Shown piece after piece: positions 24,618 through 33,428 of a DNA stretch of 64,000 nucleotides. Under the pieces are notes generated by a model. The model was given only the letters and a program-made list of their open reading frames with translations, searched no databases and was not told the DNA's origin. The position numbers were made by a program, and so were the translations under genes. The DNA comes from Azoarcus sp031555955 (GTDB taxonomy: Bacteria > Pseudomonadota > Gammaproteobacteria > Burkholderiales > Rhodocyclaceae), in the NCBI GenBank assembly GCA_031555955.1, contig JAVBTY010000033.1:5742-69741 (forward strand), written 5' to 3'. The first letter of the stretch is position 1, and each line of letters begins with the position of its first letter.

Positions 24618-26180
24618 TTAGTGGCTGGTGCCTTCGTCACGGTTGATCTTGTTCCACACGTTGTATTTGCCCACCGGCTTTCTCATTGGCAGCCGCTTGA
24701 CCTCGGCCAGCGTGCGGGCATCAAGAACGATGATGGCGCCATCGTCTTCCCACAGGCTGGCGAGCGCATAGCGGCCATCGCGCGTGAATTCGATGTGGGC
24801 GAGCGTTTTCCCCGGCTCGCCCGCGATTTCCTTCACCACTTCCAGCGTGTTCTTGTCGATGACCTGGAGAATATGTTTGGCGTCGGGCTGCATCATGGAG
24901 TCGACGAACGCATAAGGGCTCGCCTCGTGGCTGCGCAGGAAAAAACCGGGGCCGCGCGTGGGAATACGCTTGACTACCGACCAGTCCTTGAGGTCGATCA
25001 CGGTGACTTCCGCCGTTTTCAGGTTGGTGCTCGCCATCAGCCTGCGCCCGTCGCGCTCCCATGTGATGCCGGAGCCCAGGTGCGGCATCCCCGCCAGCGG
25101 CAGGTCGGCGATTTTTTTGCGCACGTCGAGGTTGACCACCTGGCCTTTGCCTTCGCGCGAAGCGCCCATCAGCTCCGAATAGTCCTGGGTGAAGAAGAAG
25201 TCATCCAGCACGTCGGCCAGCTGTGTGCGGCGCGGATTGAGGTAGCCGGGAATGAATGCACCTTCGCGGTAAAGAAAATCGTGAACCATGCCCAGCGGAA
25301 TGTCATCCACCGCCTTGGTGTAGCTGATTTCCCATACTTCAGGCACGTCCTTGAGCGCGGCGACGAAAGACTGGCGCGGCGTGGCGTCATACACGGCGGA
25401 AACGCGCGAGCTGCGGTCCCCGTTGCGGTCGGTCACGGGTATCGAGCGCAGCAGGTTCAGGTCGCCATCGAGCAGCACCAGCGTATGCGGCAGATAGTTC
25501 GCCACCGCGAGGTAGCGCCCGTCCGGCGACGCCGCAAGATTGCGCGTGTTGATGCCCGCGCGCACCTCCGCGACCATTTTCAGGTTCCACAGGTCGTATT
25601 TGCTGATCCAGCCGTCGCGCGAGGCGAAAAACACATAGCGCCCCCCTTCGGCGAACTTGGGGCCGCCGTGCAGGGCAAAGCGGGAGGGAAAGCGGTGGAT
25701 CGGCTCCAGGCGGTCGCCGTCGAGCACGCTCACATGGTGGTCCCCCGCCTCGACGACGAGGAAAAGGTTCAGCGGATCGGCATCGAACACCGGCTTTGCG
25801 GCCAGCGTGCGCGGATCGGTCACCTGGATGCGCGAGGCGCGGATATCGTCCTCGGTCCACTTCAGATCATGGCTCGCCGGGGTGTAGATCCAGTCGGCCA
25901 GGGCGGCGATTTCCGCCTGCGAGAGCTTGCCGGAAAAACCTTCCATCTGCGTGGCGGGGCGCCCCTTGCCGATGACCTGGGCGGCCTCGGCCTTGCGCAG
26001 CCGCGACAGGTTTTCCGGCAGCAGCGCCGGCCCCATGCCGCCCAGCCGGTCTCCGTTGTGGCAGGCCGCGCAATGCTCCTGGTAGAGGCGCGCCGGTTCC
26101 GGCCTGGCGGGCTCATCGCCCGCGCATGCGGCGGCAGAGAACAGGAAGGCGCCCAGCGCGGGCAGCAGGTGTTTTCTCAT
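24618..26180 (-). CDS. nirN: NirN-like cytochrome c / heme d1-domain protein
   Basis: A 520-aa periplasmic protein: signal peptide, a cytochrome c domain with heme-binding C37-AAC-H41, and a heme d1 eight-bladed propeller (from about 120) of the NirS/NirN/NirF type. The ending PVGKYNVWNKI and the ASPDGRYLAVANYLPHTLVLLD blade are typical. NirN is the dehydrogenase that finishes heme d1 in denitrifiers. The combination of one c domain, this length and direct coupling to nirJ (ATGA overlap at 26177-26180) favours NirN over the nitrite reductase NirS, but the assignment is by resemblance. Confidence 0.75.
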   Translation of the reverse strand: MRKHLLPALGAFLFSAAACAGDEPARPEPARLYQEHCAACHNGDRLGGMGPALLPENLSRLRKAEAAQVIGKGRPATQMEGFSGKLSQAEIAALADWIYTPASHDLKWTEDDIRASRIQVTDPRTLAAKPVFDADPLNLFLVVEAGDHHVSVLDGDRLEPIHRFPSRFALHGGPKFAEGGRYVFFASRDGWISKYDLWNLKMVAEVRAGINTRNLAASPDGRYLAVANYLPHTLVLLDGDLNLLRSIPVTDRNGDRSSRVSAVYDATPRQSFVAALKDVPEVWEISYTKAVDDIPLGMVHDFLYREGAFIPGYLNPRRTQLADVLDDFFFTQDYSELMGASREGKGQVVNLDVRKKIADLPLAGMPHLGSGITWERDGRRLMASTNLKTAEVTVIDLKDWSVVKRIPTRGPGFFLRSHEASPYAFVDSMMQPDAKHILQVIDKNTLEVVKEIAGEPGKTLAHIEFTRDGRYALASLWEDDGAIIVLDARTLAEVKRLPMRKPVGKYNVWNKINRDEGTSH

Positions 26181-27385
26181 GATTTCGTCTCGTGCAAACG
26201 GGTCCAGGGCGTGGTGACGACGCGCTCTGCGCCGTAATCGGCGGCGGTGACGCCGATTTCATCGTCCTCAAGGTAACAGGCGGGATCCTCGGCCCACGGA
26301 TCGCCGGTGATCTGCTGCGCACGCACGCGGGAGTTCCCGTTGCAGATTTCCAGATAACGGCAGACGCCGCAGCGCCCGCCCAGTTGCCGCGGATGCTGTT
26401 TGAGTCCGGCCATCAGGGGGCCGGAAAGGTCGTTCCAGATTTCGCCGAAGTCGCGCTCGCGCACGTTGCCCAGCGGCACGTGCCACCACATCGTATCCGG
26501 GTGAACAACGCCGAGATTATCGATGTTGGCCACATTCACGCCGCTGGCGTTGCCGCCCCACTGCTTCAGCCTGGCCTCGATGTGCGCTGCCTGCGCGGGA
26601 AAACGGCGGCGTACCCAGTGCAGCAGAAAAACGCCGTCGGCATCGTTATTGCCGGAAACGAAGTCTTTTTCCTTCCCCGCCCGCTGCAGCTTCAGACAGG
26701 TTTCGAACAGCAGTTCCATCGCCTCGCGTGTAGCGCGGTGGCGCGCATCGCCCGCGCGGTTCTTGTTGCCGCGCCCGGCGTAGTTGAGGTGGGAAAAATA
26801 GAACTTGGAAATGTCCTCGTCTTCCACCAGCCGCAGCAGCGCGGGCAGATCGTGGGCGTTTTCCGCCGTCATCGTGTAGCGCACGCCAACGCGGATGCCG
26901 CGCTCGCGGCATAGCCGGATACCGGCGAGCGAGGCGTCGAACGCGCCTGCCTTGCGGCGGAAATGGTCGTGCGTGGCGGCGATGCCGTCCAGGCTGACGC
27001 CGACGTAATCGAAGCCGATGCGGTCGATGTCCCCAATATTGTCCGCATCGATCAGCGTGCCGTTGGACGAGAGGCCGACGTAAAAACCCATCTCTTTCGC
27101 CCGCCGGGCGATATCGAAAATATCCGGCCGCAGCAGCGGCTCGCCGCCGGAGAGAATCAGCACGGGCACGCGCGCCGCCTTGAGCTGGTCCATGACCCGG
27201 AATACTTCGGCGGTCGACAGCTCGCCGGAAAAATCGGTATCGGCGGAAATCGAGTAGCAGTGCTTGCAGGTGAGGTTGCAGCGCCGGATCAGGTTCCAGA
27301 TCACCACCGGACCGGGAGGATTGCGCCTCGGCCCGACGGGAGCGGGATGATCAAGCTCGCGGATGAATTGGGACAGACGGAACAT
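26177..27385 (-). CDS. nirJ: Heme d1 biosynthesis radical SAM protein NirJ
   Basis: A 402-aa radical SAM/SPASM enzyme. The [4Fe-4S] motif is C36-NLT-C40-KH-C43, followed by ILSGGEPLLRPD and the C-terminal cysteine cluster CGVCRYLEICNGNSR with DPWAEDPACYL, which matches NirJ. NirJ removes the propionate side chains of 12,18-didecarboxysiroheme on the way to heme d1. The start at 27385 has GGAG nine bases upstream; the open frame to 27436 includes the promoter region and is rejected. Overlaps nirN by 4 nt. No nirS, nirE, nirF or nirDLGH lie in the window. Confidence 0.85.
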   Translation of the reverse strand: MFRLSQFIRELDHPAPVGPRRNPPGPVVIWNLIRRCNLTCKHCYSISADTDFSGELSTAEVFRVMDQLKAARVPVLILSGGEPLLRPDIFDIARRAKEMGFYVGLSSNGTLIDADNIGDIDRIGFDYVGVSLDGIAATHDHFRRKAGAFDASLAGIRLCRERGIRVGVRYTMTAENAHDLPALLRLVEDEDISKFYFSHLNYAGRGNKNRAGDARHRATREAMELLFETCLKLQRAGKEKDFVSGNNDADGVFLLHWVRRRFPAQAAHIEARLKQWGGNASGVNVANIDNLGVVHPDTMWWHVPLGNVRERDFGEIWNDLSGPLMAGLKQHPRQLGGRCGVCRYLEICNGNSRVRAQQITGDPWAEDPACYLEDDEIGVTAADYGAERVVTTPWTRLHETKS

Positions 27386-27400
27386 GGGCGACTCCAGATC

Positions 27401-27449
27401 AGCGCCCATTACAGCCGCGGCGGCGGCGGGAAACAATGATTATGGTCAA
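27401..27449 (-). promoter_or_regulatory. FNR/Anr-type class II promoter of nirJ-nirN
   Basis: Read on the minus strand: the box TTGAC-CATA-ATCAT (27449-27436) matches the FNR consensus TTGAT-N4-ATCAA at 8 of 10 positions. A -10 element TGTAAT lies at 27413-27408. With the box centre at -41.5 the start would be 27401, which places TGTAAT exactly at -12 to -7 and leaves a 15-nt leader containing GGAG before the nirJ ATG. The geometry is that of a class II FNR-activated promoter. Confidence 0.7.
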
Positions 27450-27540
27450 GCGGGCCTGGCAGCCGCAACAGCGCCATGCGCCCGGTTCGCGGCAGCCCCG
27501 CCATCAGGACAGGGCCGCCGCAAAACAGGGAAACAGGCTC

Positions 27541-28290
27541 TCAGGCGAGCTGGCTGCGCATCCGCTGCGCCCGCTCCGCCGGGGCCGGGTGGGTGGACAG
27601 CCAGCTGGCGCCGCTGCCGCCGGAAAGTTTGTCGATCTTTTCCAGCGCCGACACCGTGGCCTTCGGATCGTATTTCCGGTTTTTCATGAAGGCCATCGCG
27701 TAGTCGTCCGCCTCGTTTTCGTTCGACTGCGAATGCTGCGCCAGCACCACTTTCTGGAACAGATCGCCCAGCTGGGAATCCGCCAGCGTCCCCGCCTTGC
27801 TGCCAGAAGCGGCCACGGCTTCGCGCAGCCCGCCCGCGGTGAGCGCCATCTGCATGCGCTTTTTCGAGTGCCCGGCCTTGACGTGCCCGATTTCATGCCC
27901 GATTACATAGCGCACCTCGTCGTCGCTCATCATGTCCAGCAGTCCGCTGAACACGCGCACCGTGCCATCGCCCATCGCGAAGGCATTGACTTCCGGCGTC
28001 TGGTACACCTTGAAGTTCAGCTTCAGGCCGTCGTACGCGCCCAGCCCCTGGGTTAGCGTTACCAGACGCTTGCCGTATTTGCTGCCCGCCGCCGCGATCT
28101 GGTGTTCCTTGTCAGACTCTTTGGCCATCTGCGAAAAATAGGCGGAAATATCCTGATCGGAAATTGTCGCGGCATCCGTTAACGATTTGGCCGCATTCAG
28201 CGCACGGCCAAGATCGAAGGCGGATACCGGCCCGACGGCGGAGACTCCCAAGGCCAGCAGACAGTGTTTCAGTATTTCGCGACGTTCCAT
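27541..28290 (-). CDS. M48 family zinc metalloprotease, exported
   Basis: A 249-aa peptidase with an N-terminal export signal that begins with twin arginines (MERREILKHCLLALGVSAVG), so Tat export is possible. The zinc site is VIGHEIGHVKAGH with the third ligand in NENEADDYA, as in HtpX/BepA/LoiP-like periplasmic M48 enzymes. The C-terminal STHPAPAERAQRM motif is typical. The start at 28290 follows GGGAGGGAAA. It probably degrades misfolded envelope proteins; the substrate is unknown. Confidence 0.9.
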   Translation of the reverse strand: MERREILKHCLLALGVSAVGPVSAFDLGRALNAAKSLTDAATISDQDISAYFSQMAKESDKEHQIAAAGSKYGKRLVTLTQGLGAYDGLKLNFKVYQTPEVNAFAMGDGTVRVFSGLLDMMSDDEVRYVIGHEIGHVKAGHSKKRMQMALTAGGLREAVAASGSKAGTLADSQLGDLFQKVVLAQHSQSNENEADDYAMAFMKNRKYDPKATVSALEKIDKLSGGSGASWLSTHPAPAERAQRMRSQLA

Positions 28291-28556
28291 TTTCCCTCCC
28301 GGACAGACTGCCTGACATAAAGGCGGAATATTGCCACCAGCCATCTTTCATGTGGGAAAAAACTGCCCGCCCTCCTGTCTTCCGGATTCTTTCCCCAGGC
28401 CGTAATCCCCCAGACGCCAGAAAGCGCTTTTCTCCACGCATCACCCCGCCGCAGCAGGTAGACTTCCGTTTTTGCCCCACGCGCGCGTTGCCTCACCCAC
28501 GCGTTCCACCACGCCTCACCCGTTTCACGCCTCACCCTTACCTCCCCGCTATCCGG

Positions 28557-31500
28557 ATGATTTCCCCCGACAGCTACACAGAATCCGACGTTATCGCCTG
28601 GCTGGGCCACCACGAGGTCATCAAGGGGCGGGTCTGCCTGCCTGCGGTGTCCGGTCTCGAATGCCATGGCGACACCCTGTTCGCCCGCGTGCGCGGCACG
28701 CGCAGCACGCCCTACACGGTCAACATCCAGATGCGCGAGGAGCTGCGGCGCGGGCGGATTCTGCTGTCCCACTGCTCCTGCCCCGTTGGCGGCGACTGCA
28801 AGCACGTCGCCGCCACCCTGCTGGCCTGGCTGGCGCAGCGCGACGACGAACAGCACCCGCGCGCCCAGGTGCTGGCATGGATCGAAACCCTGCGCGGCCT
28901 CAGCGCTCCCGCACGCGCAAAAGCTCCGGTCACGCACGGCCTGCGCTATCTCATCCGCCACGAAGCGCAGGGACAGCACTACACCGTGGCCTGCTTCAAG
29001 GTCCGCCTCGACCGCCAGGGGAAAATCCGTGAAGCGCAGCAGTGGAACAGCATCGAGCGCGCGCTCGAAACACCCCCGGCTTTCATCACCGAGGCAGACT
29101 CCGACATCCTGCGCCTGTTGTGGGCCCACCGGGCGCGCGGCGTCTTTCAACCTCCGCACGCCCTGCCGCTGGCCGGGAAAAACACTCCGGCGCTGCTCGA
29201 ACAGCTCGCCGCCAGCGGACGCGCCCATTTAGACGATCTGGCCGCGCCCGCGCTAACGTCTGGCGCGGCGCGCCCGGGGCGTTTCGAATGGCGCACGCTC
29301 GCCAATGGCCGCCGCGCCCCCGCGCTGCGCCTGACTCCCGCCGCCGATCTGGTGCTGCCCGTGCTGCCGCCGTGGTACGTGGATGGAAAAACGCACGAAG
29401 CCGGACCGGTAACGCTGGCGGGGCAGGACGAACAGATCGTCCACCTGCTGCAGCTGCCGCCCCTGAACGCGGCGGAAACCGAACTGGTCGCCACCACCCT
29501 CGCCGAACTGGCCCCGGCCCTGCCCACGCCTCTGGCCGCCGATACGGCCACAGCGCGCATCGAGGGCCCGCCCGCGCTGGTGCTGAAACTGGACACCCTG
29601 CCCGTGCACGCCGTCCACTACCGCGACTATCCGCGTTACGGCGTCAGCGAATTCGATTACGCCACGCTGGGCTTCCGTTATGGCCCGCTGACCATCGACG
29701 CCCACAATCCTTCCGCATTCCATACCCTTGAAGATGGCGCCAGCGTGCGCGTGGAACGCGATGCGCAGGCCGAGGAAGCCGCCGCGCGCCGCCTGGCGCG
29801 CACCGGTTTCACCAGGGTTCCCGCCAGCCGCATCCAGACCGGATACGGCAGCGCGCCGGATTCCATGCTCGGGCTCTCCAGCGAAGAGGCCTGGCCGCGC
29901 TTTGCCATGGAAGGCGCCGACGCCTTGCGCGCCGAAGGCTGGTTCGTCGAAGCCCCCGCCGACTTCCGCCATCACGCCGTCGATGTCGATGCCGTGGTGC
30001 TCGACGTGGATGAAGAATACGGCGGCAGCGACAACCCCAACGGCTGGCTTGACGTAACCCCCGGTATCGAGGTGGCGGGCCGTCCGCTGGCGCTCGCGCC
30101 GTTGCTGGTCGAGCTGTTCGCGCGCGATTCGCGTTGGCTGTCGGGGGATCTCGAACGCATCGACGATGCCGAACTGATTCTTTTGCGCCACGAGGAATTC
30201 GGCCGTCTGCGCATTGCCGCGGCCCGTCTCAAACCGCTGGTGCGCGCGCTCGTCGATCTGTTTGATGGGCCCACCGGCAACACCCTGCGCGTGTCGCCGC
30301 TCGACGCCACACGCCTGGCCGACCTCGGCCTGCCCGGCCGCGGCGGTGAAACCCTGGCCGCGCTAGCCGCGCGTCTGCGCAATATCGGCAGCATCGCCAC
30401 CATTGCCCAGCCCAAGGGCTTTCGCGCCGAACTGCGGCCCTATCAGCTCGAAGGGCTGGCGTGGCTGCAGCACCTCGTGCGCCACAATCTCGCCGGCATC
30501 CTCGCCGACGACATGGGGCTGGGCAAGACGGCGCAGACACTGGCCCATCTGCTCACGGAAAAAAATGCAAAGCGCCTCGACGCGCCCGCGTTGGTGGTGC
30601 TGCCCACATCGCTGGTGTTCAACTGGCAGGCGGAGGCCGAACGTTTTGCGCCGACGTTGAAAGTGGTCAGCCTGCGCGGCGTCGACCGCCACGCACGTTT
30701 CGACGAACTCGACGGTTGCGACATCGCCCTTACCACCTACCCGTTGCTGTGGCGCGACGCCGAAGCCTTGCAGGCGCGGCAATGGAGCCTGTTGATCCTG
30801 GACGAAGCGCAAACGGTGAAGAACGTTGCCAGCAAGGGCGCGCAGGTTATCCGCGGACTACGCGCGCGGCATCGGCTCGGCCTTACTGGCACGCCGTTGG
30901 AAAACCACTTGGGCGAGTTGTGGGCGCAGTTCGATTTTCTGCTGCCCGGCTTTCTCGGCAGCCAGCAAAGCTTTACCCGCACCTGGCGCACGCCGATCGA
31001 GAAGAACGGCGATATGGTCCGCCGCGATCTGCTGGCGGCGCGGCTCAAGCCCTTCATCCTGCGCCGGCGCAAGGAGGATGTGGCGAAGGAACTGCCGCCA
31101 AAGACCACCATCGTGCGCAGCGTCAGTCTGGATGGCGGCCAGCGCGATCTGTACGAAACCGTGCGCGCGGCGATGGATGACCGCATCCGCTACGAAATCG
31201 CTTCCAAAGGCTATGGCCGCAGCCGCATCGTCATTCTCGACGCGCTGCTCAAGCTGCGCCAGGTGTGCTGCGATCCGCGCCTGCTGAAAACACCCGCGGC
31301 GGCAAAGGTCAAGGAACGCGCCAAGCTCGATCTGCTGATGGACATGCTGCCGGAGCTGATCGACGAAGGCCGGCGCATTCTGGTGTTCTCACAGTTCACC
31401 CAGATGCTGGCGCTGATCGCCGCCGAACTGGACCGCGCAAAAATTGGCTGGGTCAGTCTGACCGGCGACACCTACGACCGCCGCGCGCCGGTGGAGGATT

Positions 31501-31835
31501 TCCAGAAAGGCCGCGCGCCGGTGTTTCTCATCAGCCTCAAGGCCGGCGGCGTCGGCCTCAACCTGACCGCCGCCGATACCGTGATCCACTACGATCCGTG
31601 GTGGAACCCCGCCGCCGAAAACCAGGCCACCGACCGCGCGCACCGCATCGGCCAGGACAAGCCGGTATTCGTGTTCAAGCTCATCTGCGCCGGCAGCATC
31701 GAGGAGCGCATCCTCGCGCTGCAGGAGCGCAAGGCCGCACTGGCCGCGGGTATTCTGTCGGAGGATGCGGACGCGCTGGCCAAATTCGGCGAGGCCGACA
31801 TCGCCGCGCTGCTCGCGCCCTTGTCGCCGGGCTGA
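28557..31835 (+). CDS. SNF2-family helicase with SWIM zinc finger
   Basis: A 1092-aa Swi2/Snf2 ATPase. A SWIM zinc finger (CSCPVGGDCKH, residues about 71-82) lies near the N terminus, then a long linker domain, then the two RecA-like lobes. Motif I is DDMGLGKTAQ (about 651), motif II DEAQ (about 748), and the C lobe is FSQFTQML to NQATDRAHRIGQ (about 940-1040). Such proteins translocate on DNA, probably remodelling nucleoprotein or helping RNA polymerase or repair; no partner gene is adjacent. The frame is open upstream to 28164, but homologous sequence begins at 28557. Confidence 0.9.
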   Translation: MISPDSYTESDVIAWLGHHEVIKGRVCLPAVSGLECHGDTLFARVRGTRSTPYTVNIQMREELRRGRILLSHCSCPVGGDCKHVAATLLAWLAQRDDEQHPRAQVLAWIETLRGLSAPARAKAPVTHGLRYLIRHEAQGQHYTVACFKVRLDRQGKIREAQQWNSIERALETPPAFITEADSDILRLLWAHRARGVFQPPHALPLAGKNTPALLEQLAASGRAHLDDLAAPALTSGAARPGRFEWRTLANGRRAPALRLTPAADLVLPVLPPWYVDGKTHEAGPVTLAGQDEQIVHLLQLPPLNAAETELVATTLAELAPALPTPLAADTATARIEGPPALVLKLDTLPVHAVHYRDYPRYGVSEFDYATLGFRYGPLTIDAHNPSAFHTLEDGASVRVERDAQAEEAAARRLARTGFTRVPASRIQTGYGSAPDSMLGLSSEEAWPRFAMEGADALRAEGWFVEAPADFRHHAVDVDAVVLDVDEEYGGSDNPNGWLDVTPGIEVAGRPLALAPLLVELFARDSRWLSGDLERIDDAELILLRHEEFGRLRIAAARLKPLVRALVDLFDGPTGNTLRVSPLDATRLADLGLPGRGGETLAALAARLRNIGSIATIAQPKGFRAELRPYQLEGLAWLQHLVRHNLAGILADDMGLGKTAQTLAHLLTEKNAKRLDAPALVVLPTSLVFNWQAEAERFAPTLKVVSLRGVDRHARFDELDGCDIALTTYPLLWRDAEALQARQWSLLILDEAQTVKNVASKGAQVIRGLRARHRLGLTGTPLENHLGELWAQFDFLLPGFLGSQQSFTRTWRTPIEKNGDMVRRDLLAARLKPFILRRRKEDVAKELPPKTTIVRSVSLDGGQRDLYETVRAAMDDRIRYEIASKGYGRSRIVILDALLKLRQVCCDPRLLKTPAAAKVKERAKLDLLMDMLPELIDEGRRILVFSQFTQMLALIAAELDRAKIGWVSLTGDTYDRRAPVEDFQKGRAPVFLISLKAGGVGLNLTAADTVIHYDPWWNPAAENQATDRAHRIGQDKPVFVFKLICAGSIEERILALQERKAALAAGILSEDADALAKFGEADIAALLAPLSPG

Positions 31836-31874
31836 AAGGACCGGCGGCAGCGGCGCGCCATCAGCAGGCCGTGT

Positions 31875-32552
31875 TCAGCGCCCCGCCCCGGGAGCCGCTT
31901 CGGCGACGAAAATTTCCACCCGGCGGTTCATCGCCCGGCCCGCCAGGGTGGCGTTATCCGCCACCGGTTGATGCGAACCGCGCCCGTCAATGCCGATCCG
32001 CCCCGCCGCTACCCCCCGCGCGACCAGATAATCGCGGGTTGCGGCGGCGCGGTTGACCGACAGCGGATTGTTGATCGCATCGCTGCCCGTGCTGTCGGTA
32101 TGGCCGACGATATTCACCGTCGTCACCGCGTGCTGGTTCAGGCTCGTGGCAAAGCGGTCGAGAATCGGCTGCAGGTTGGGCTTGATGTCGTAGCGACCGG
32201 TATCGAAGGAAATATCACTCGGGATATCCAGCTTCAGCTGGTTGTCGGCAGTCTGCGACACCGATACGCCGGTCCCCTGCGTGGCCTGCTCCATCGCCGC
32301 CTTCTGCTCCTGCATATGCTTCGACCACAGATAACCGCCGCCCGCGCCAATAATCGCCCCCACCGCCGCGCCGGTGGAGGTGCTGCGGCCCTTGTTGCCG
32401 CCCGCCGTGGCCCGCCCGATAACGGCCCCGGCCACCGCGCCGATGGCCGCGCCCGTGCCGGTATCGCGCTGCGTTTCATCCATGCTGGCGCAGCCGTACA
32501 GGCCGCTTGCGGCCAGCGCGATGGAAAGCAGTGTAACGATCATTTTTTTCAT
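31875..32552 (-). CDS. OmpA family lipoprotein (YiaD-like)
   Basis: A 225-aa outer-membrane lipoprotein. The lipobox is SGLYGC (Cys 21). A glycine-zipper segment (TGAAIGAVAGAVIGRAT and TGAAVGAIIGAGGGYLW) follows, then a C-terminal OmpA peptidoglycan-binding domain with VNIVGHTDSTGSDAINNPLS, NRAAATRDYLVARG and AMNRRVEIFV. The start at 32552 is preceded by AGAGGTTAAAAACC. It anchors the outer membrane to peptidoglycan. Convergent with the helicase gene. Confidence 0.92.
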   Translation of the reverse strand: MKKMIVTLLSIALAASGLYGCASMDETQRDTGTGAAIGAVAGAVIGRATAGGNKGRSTSTGAAVGAIIGAGGGYLWSKHMQEQKAAMEQATQGTGVSVSQTADNQLKLDIPSDISFDTGRYDIKPNLQPILDRFATSLNQHAVTTVNIVGHTDSTGSDAINNPLSVNRAAATRDYLVARGVAAGRIGIDGRGSHQPVADNATLAGRAMNRRVEIFVAEAAPGAGR

Positions 32553-32716
32553 GGTTTTTAACCTCTTTGCGTTGAATGCGCGATGTGCGTTCGCAATCTG
32601 CCTGCATCCTCGTGGAAACGGCGTCACGCCGGAATATGCCAGATCAGGACAGCCCATTCTGGCACGCGTTCCCGGCCATCACTCCGGCGACATGCAACAA
32701 AACCTGACAGACCCCT

Positions 32717-33100
32717 TCAGCCGCGCGCGGCATTGAACAGCGTATAGCCCGCCCAGGTCAGCGCCAGGGAACCGGACACATGCAGCCCCACATACACGCC
32801 CAGCCAACCCCACGCGCCGCGCTGGAGCAAATGAAACGCCTCCGCCGAAAAGGTGGAAAACGTCGTCAGTCCCCCAAGAAATCCCGTCGTCAGCAGCAGC
32901 TGCATGGCCGGAGGGATGGCCGGCCAGCCATGCACGACGCCAAGCACAACGCCCATCAGCAGGCCGCCAAGCCAGTTCGCCGCCAGCGTTCCCAGCGGCA
33001 GCAACGGAAACGCCGCATTGAGCAGCACGCCCAGCCCCCAGCGCAGCCAGGCGCCGCAGGCAGCGCCCGCGCCAACGGCAAGGAAAGCAGGCAGGTTCAT
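32717..33100 (-). CDS. crcB: Fluoride exporter CrcB/Fluc
   Basis: A 127-aa membrane protein with four helices, the size of dual-topology fluoride channels. Signature segments are CGAWLRWGLG, LGTLAANWLGGLLMG and the Phe-rich TTGFLGGLTTFSTFSAE. The start at 33100 follows a near-perfect AAAGGAGTCACG; the open frame to 33304 is rejected. No fluoride riboswitch is recognisable upstream. It protects the cell from fluoride. Confidence 0.93.
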   Translation of the reverse strand: MNLPAFLAVGAGAACGAWLRWGLGVLLNAAFPLLPLGTLAANWLGGLLMGVVLGVVHGWPAIPPAMQLLLTTGFLGGLTTFSTFSAEAFHLLQRGAWGWLGVYVGLHVSGSLALTWAGYTLFNAARG

Positions 33101-33428
33101 CGTGACTCCTTTGGCGTGCATAAAAGCGGAATAATGCACATGGCTGAAAGGATATGCCCCTGTATGATCGCTTTGTCGCCGCGTCAGGAATTTCCCTCCC
33201 CGCGGGGAAAACGGCATGAAACGGTGCAACGGACGCTCCAGCCCCTCGCGAGCAGAACACAAAAGAAGAGAAGGGCCACCCGGAAACAGCGGGCTCCCGC
33301 GCACAGGAAAACATTTTCAACCTCCCGATGAATTCCCTTATGGCAAAACCGCCTCGTCTTCGCCAGAATCTTGAACTGGTGGAGCCAGAAATAATGTTTA
33401 TCCCGCTCCCGGGCAAAGAGACCTTTAC
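33101..33428. other. 328-nt intergenic region between crcB and the first PAS gene
   Basis: It must hold the divergent promoters of crcB (-) and the PAS gene (+). A 6-bp inverted repeat GTGCAT/ATGCAC (33116-33139) lies just upstream of the crcB Shine-Dalgarno. The part next to the PAS gene is less GC-rich (AATAATGTTTAT, 33389-33400), but no clean -35/-10 pair could be read. No ORF here looks real. Confidence 0.5.

Noticed and set aside
32646..32676. TGGCACGCGTTCCCGGCC resembling a -24 element
   Set aside because: No GC at the right spacing, and no gene suited to sigma54 control downstream.
33101..33300. Fluoride (crcB-motif) riboswitch before crcB
   Set aside because: The conserved pseudoknot segments of the motif could not be found in the minus strand.
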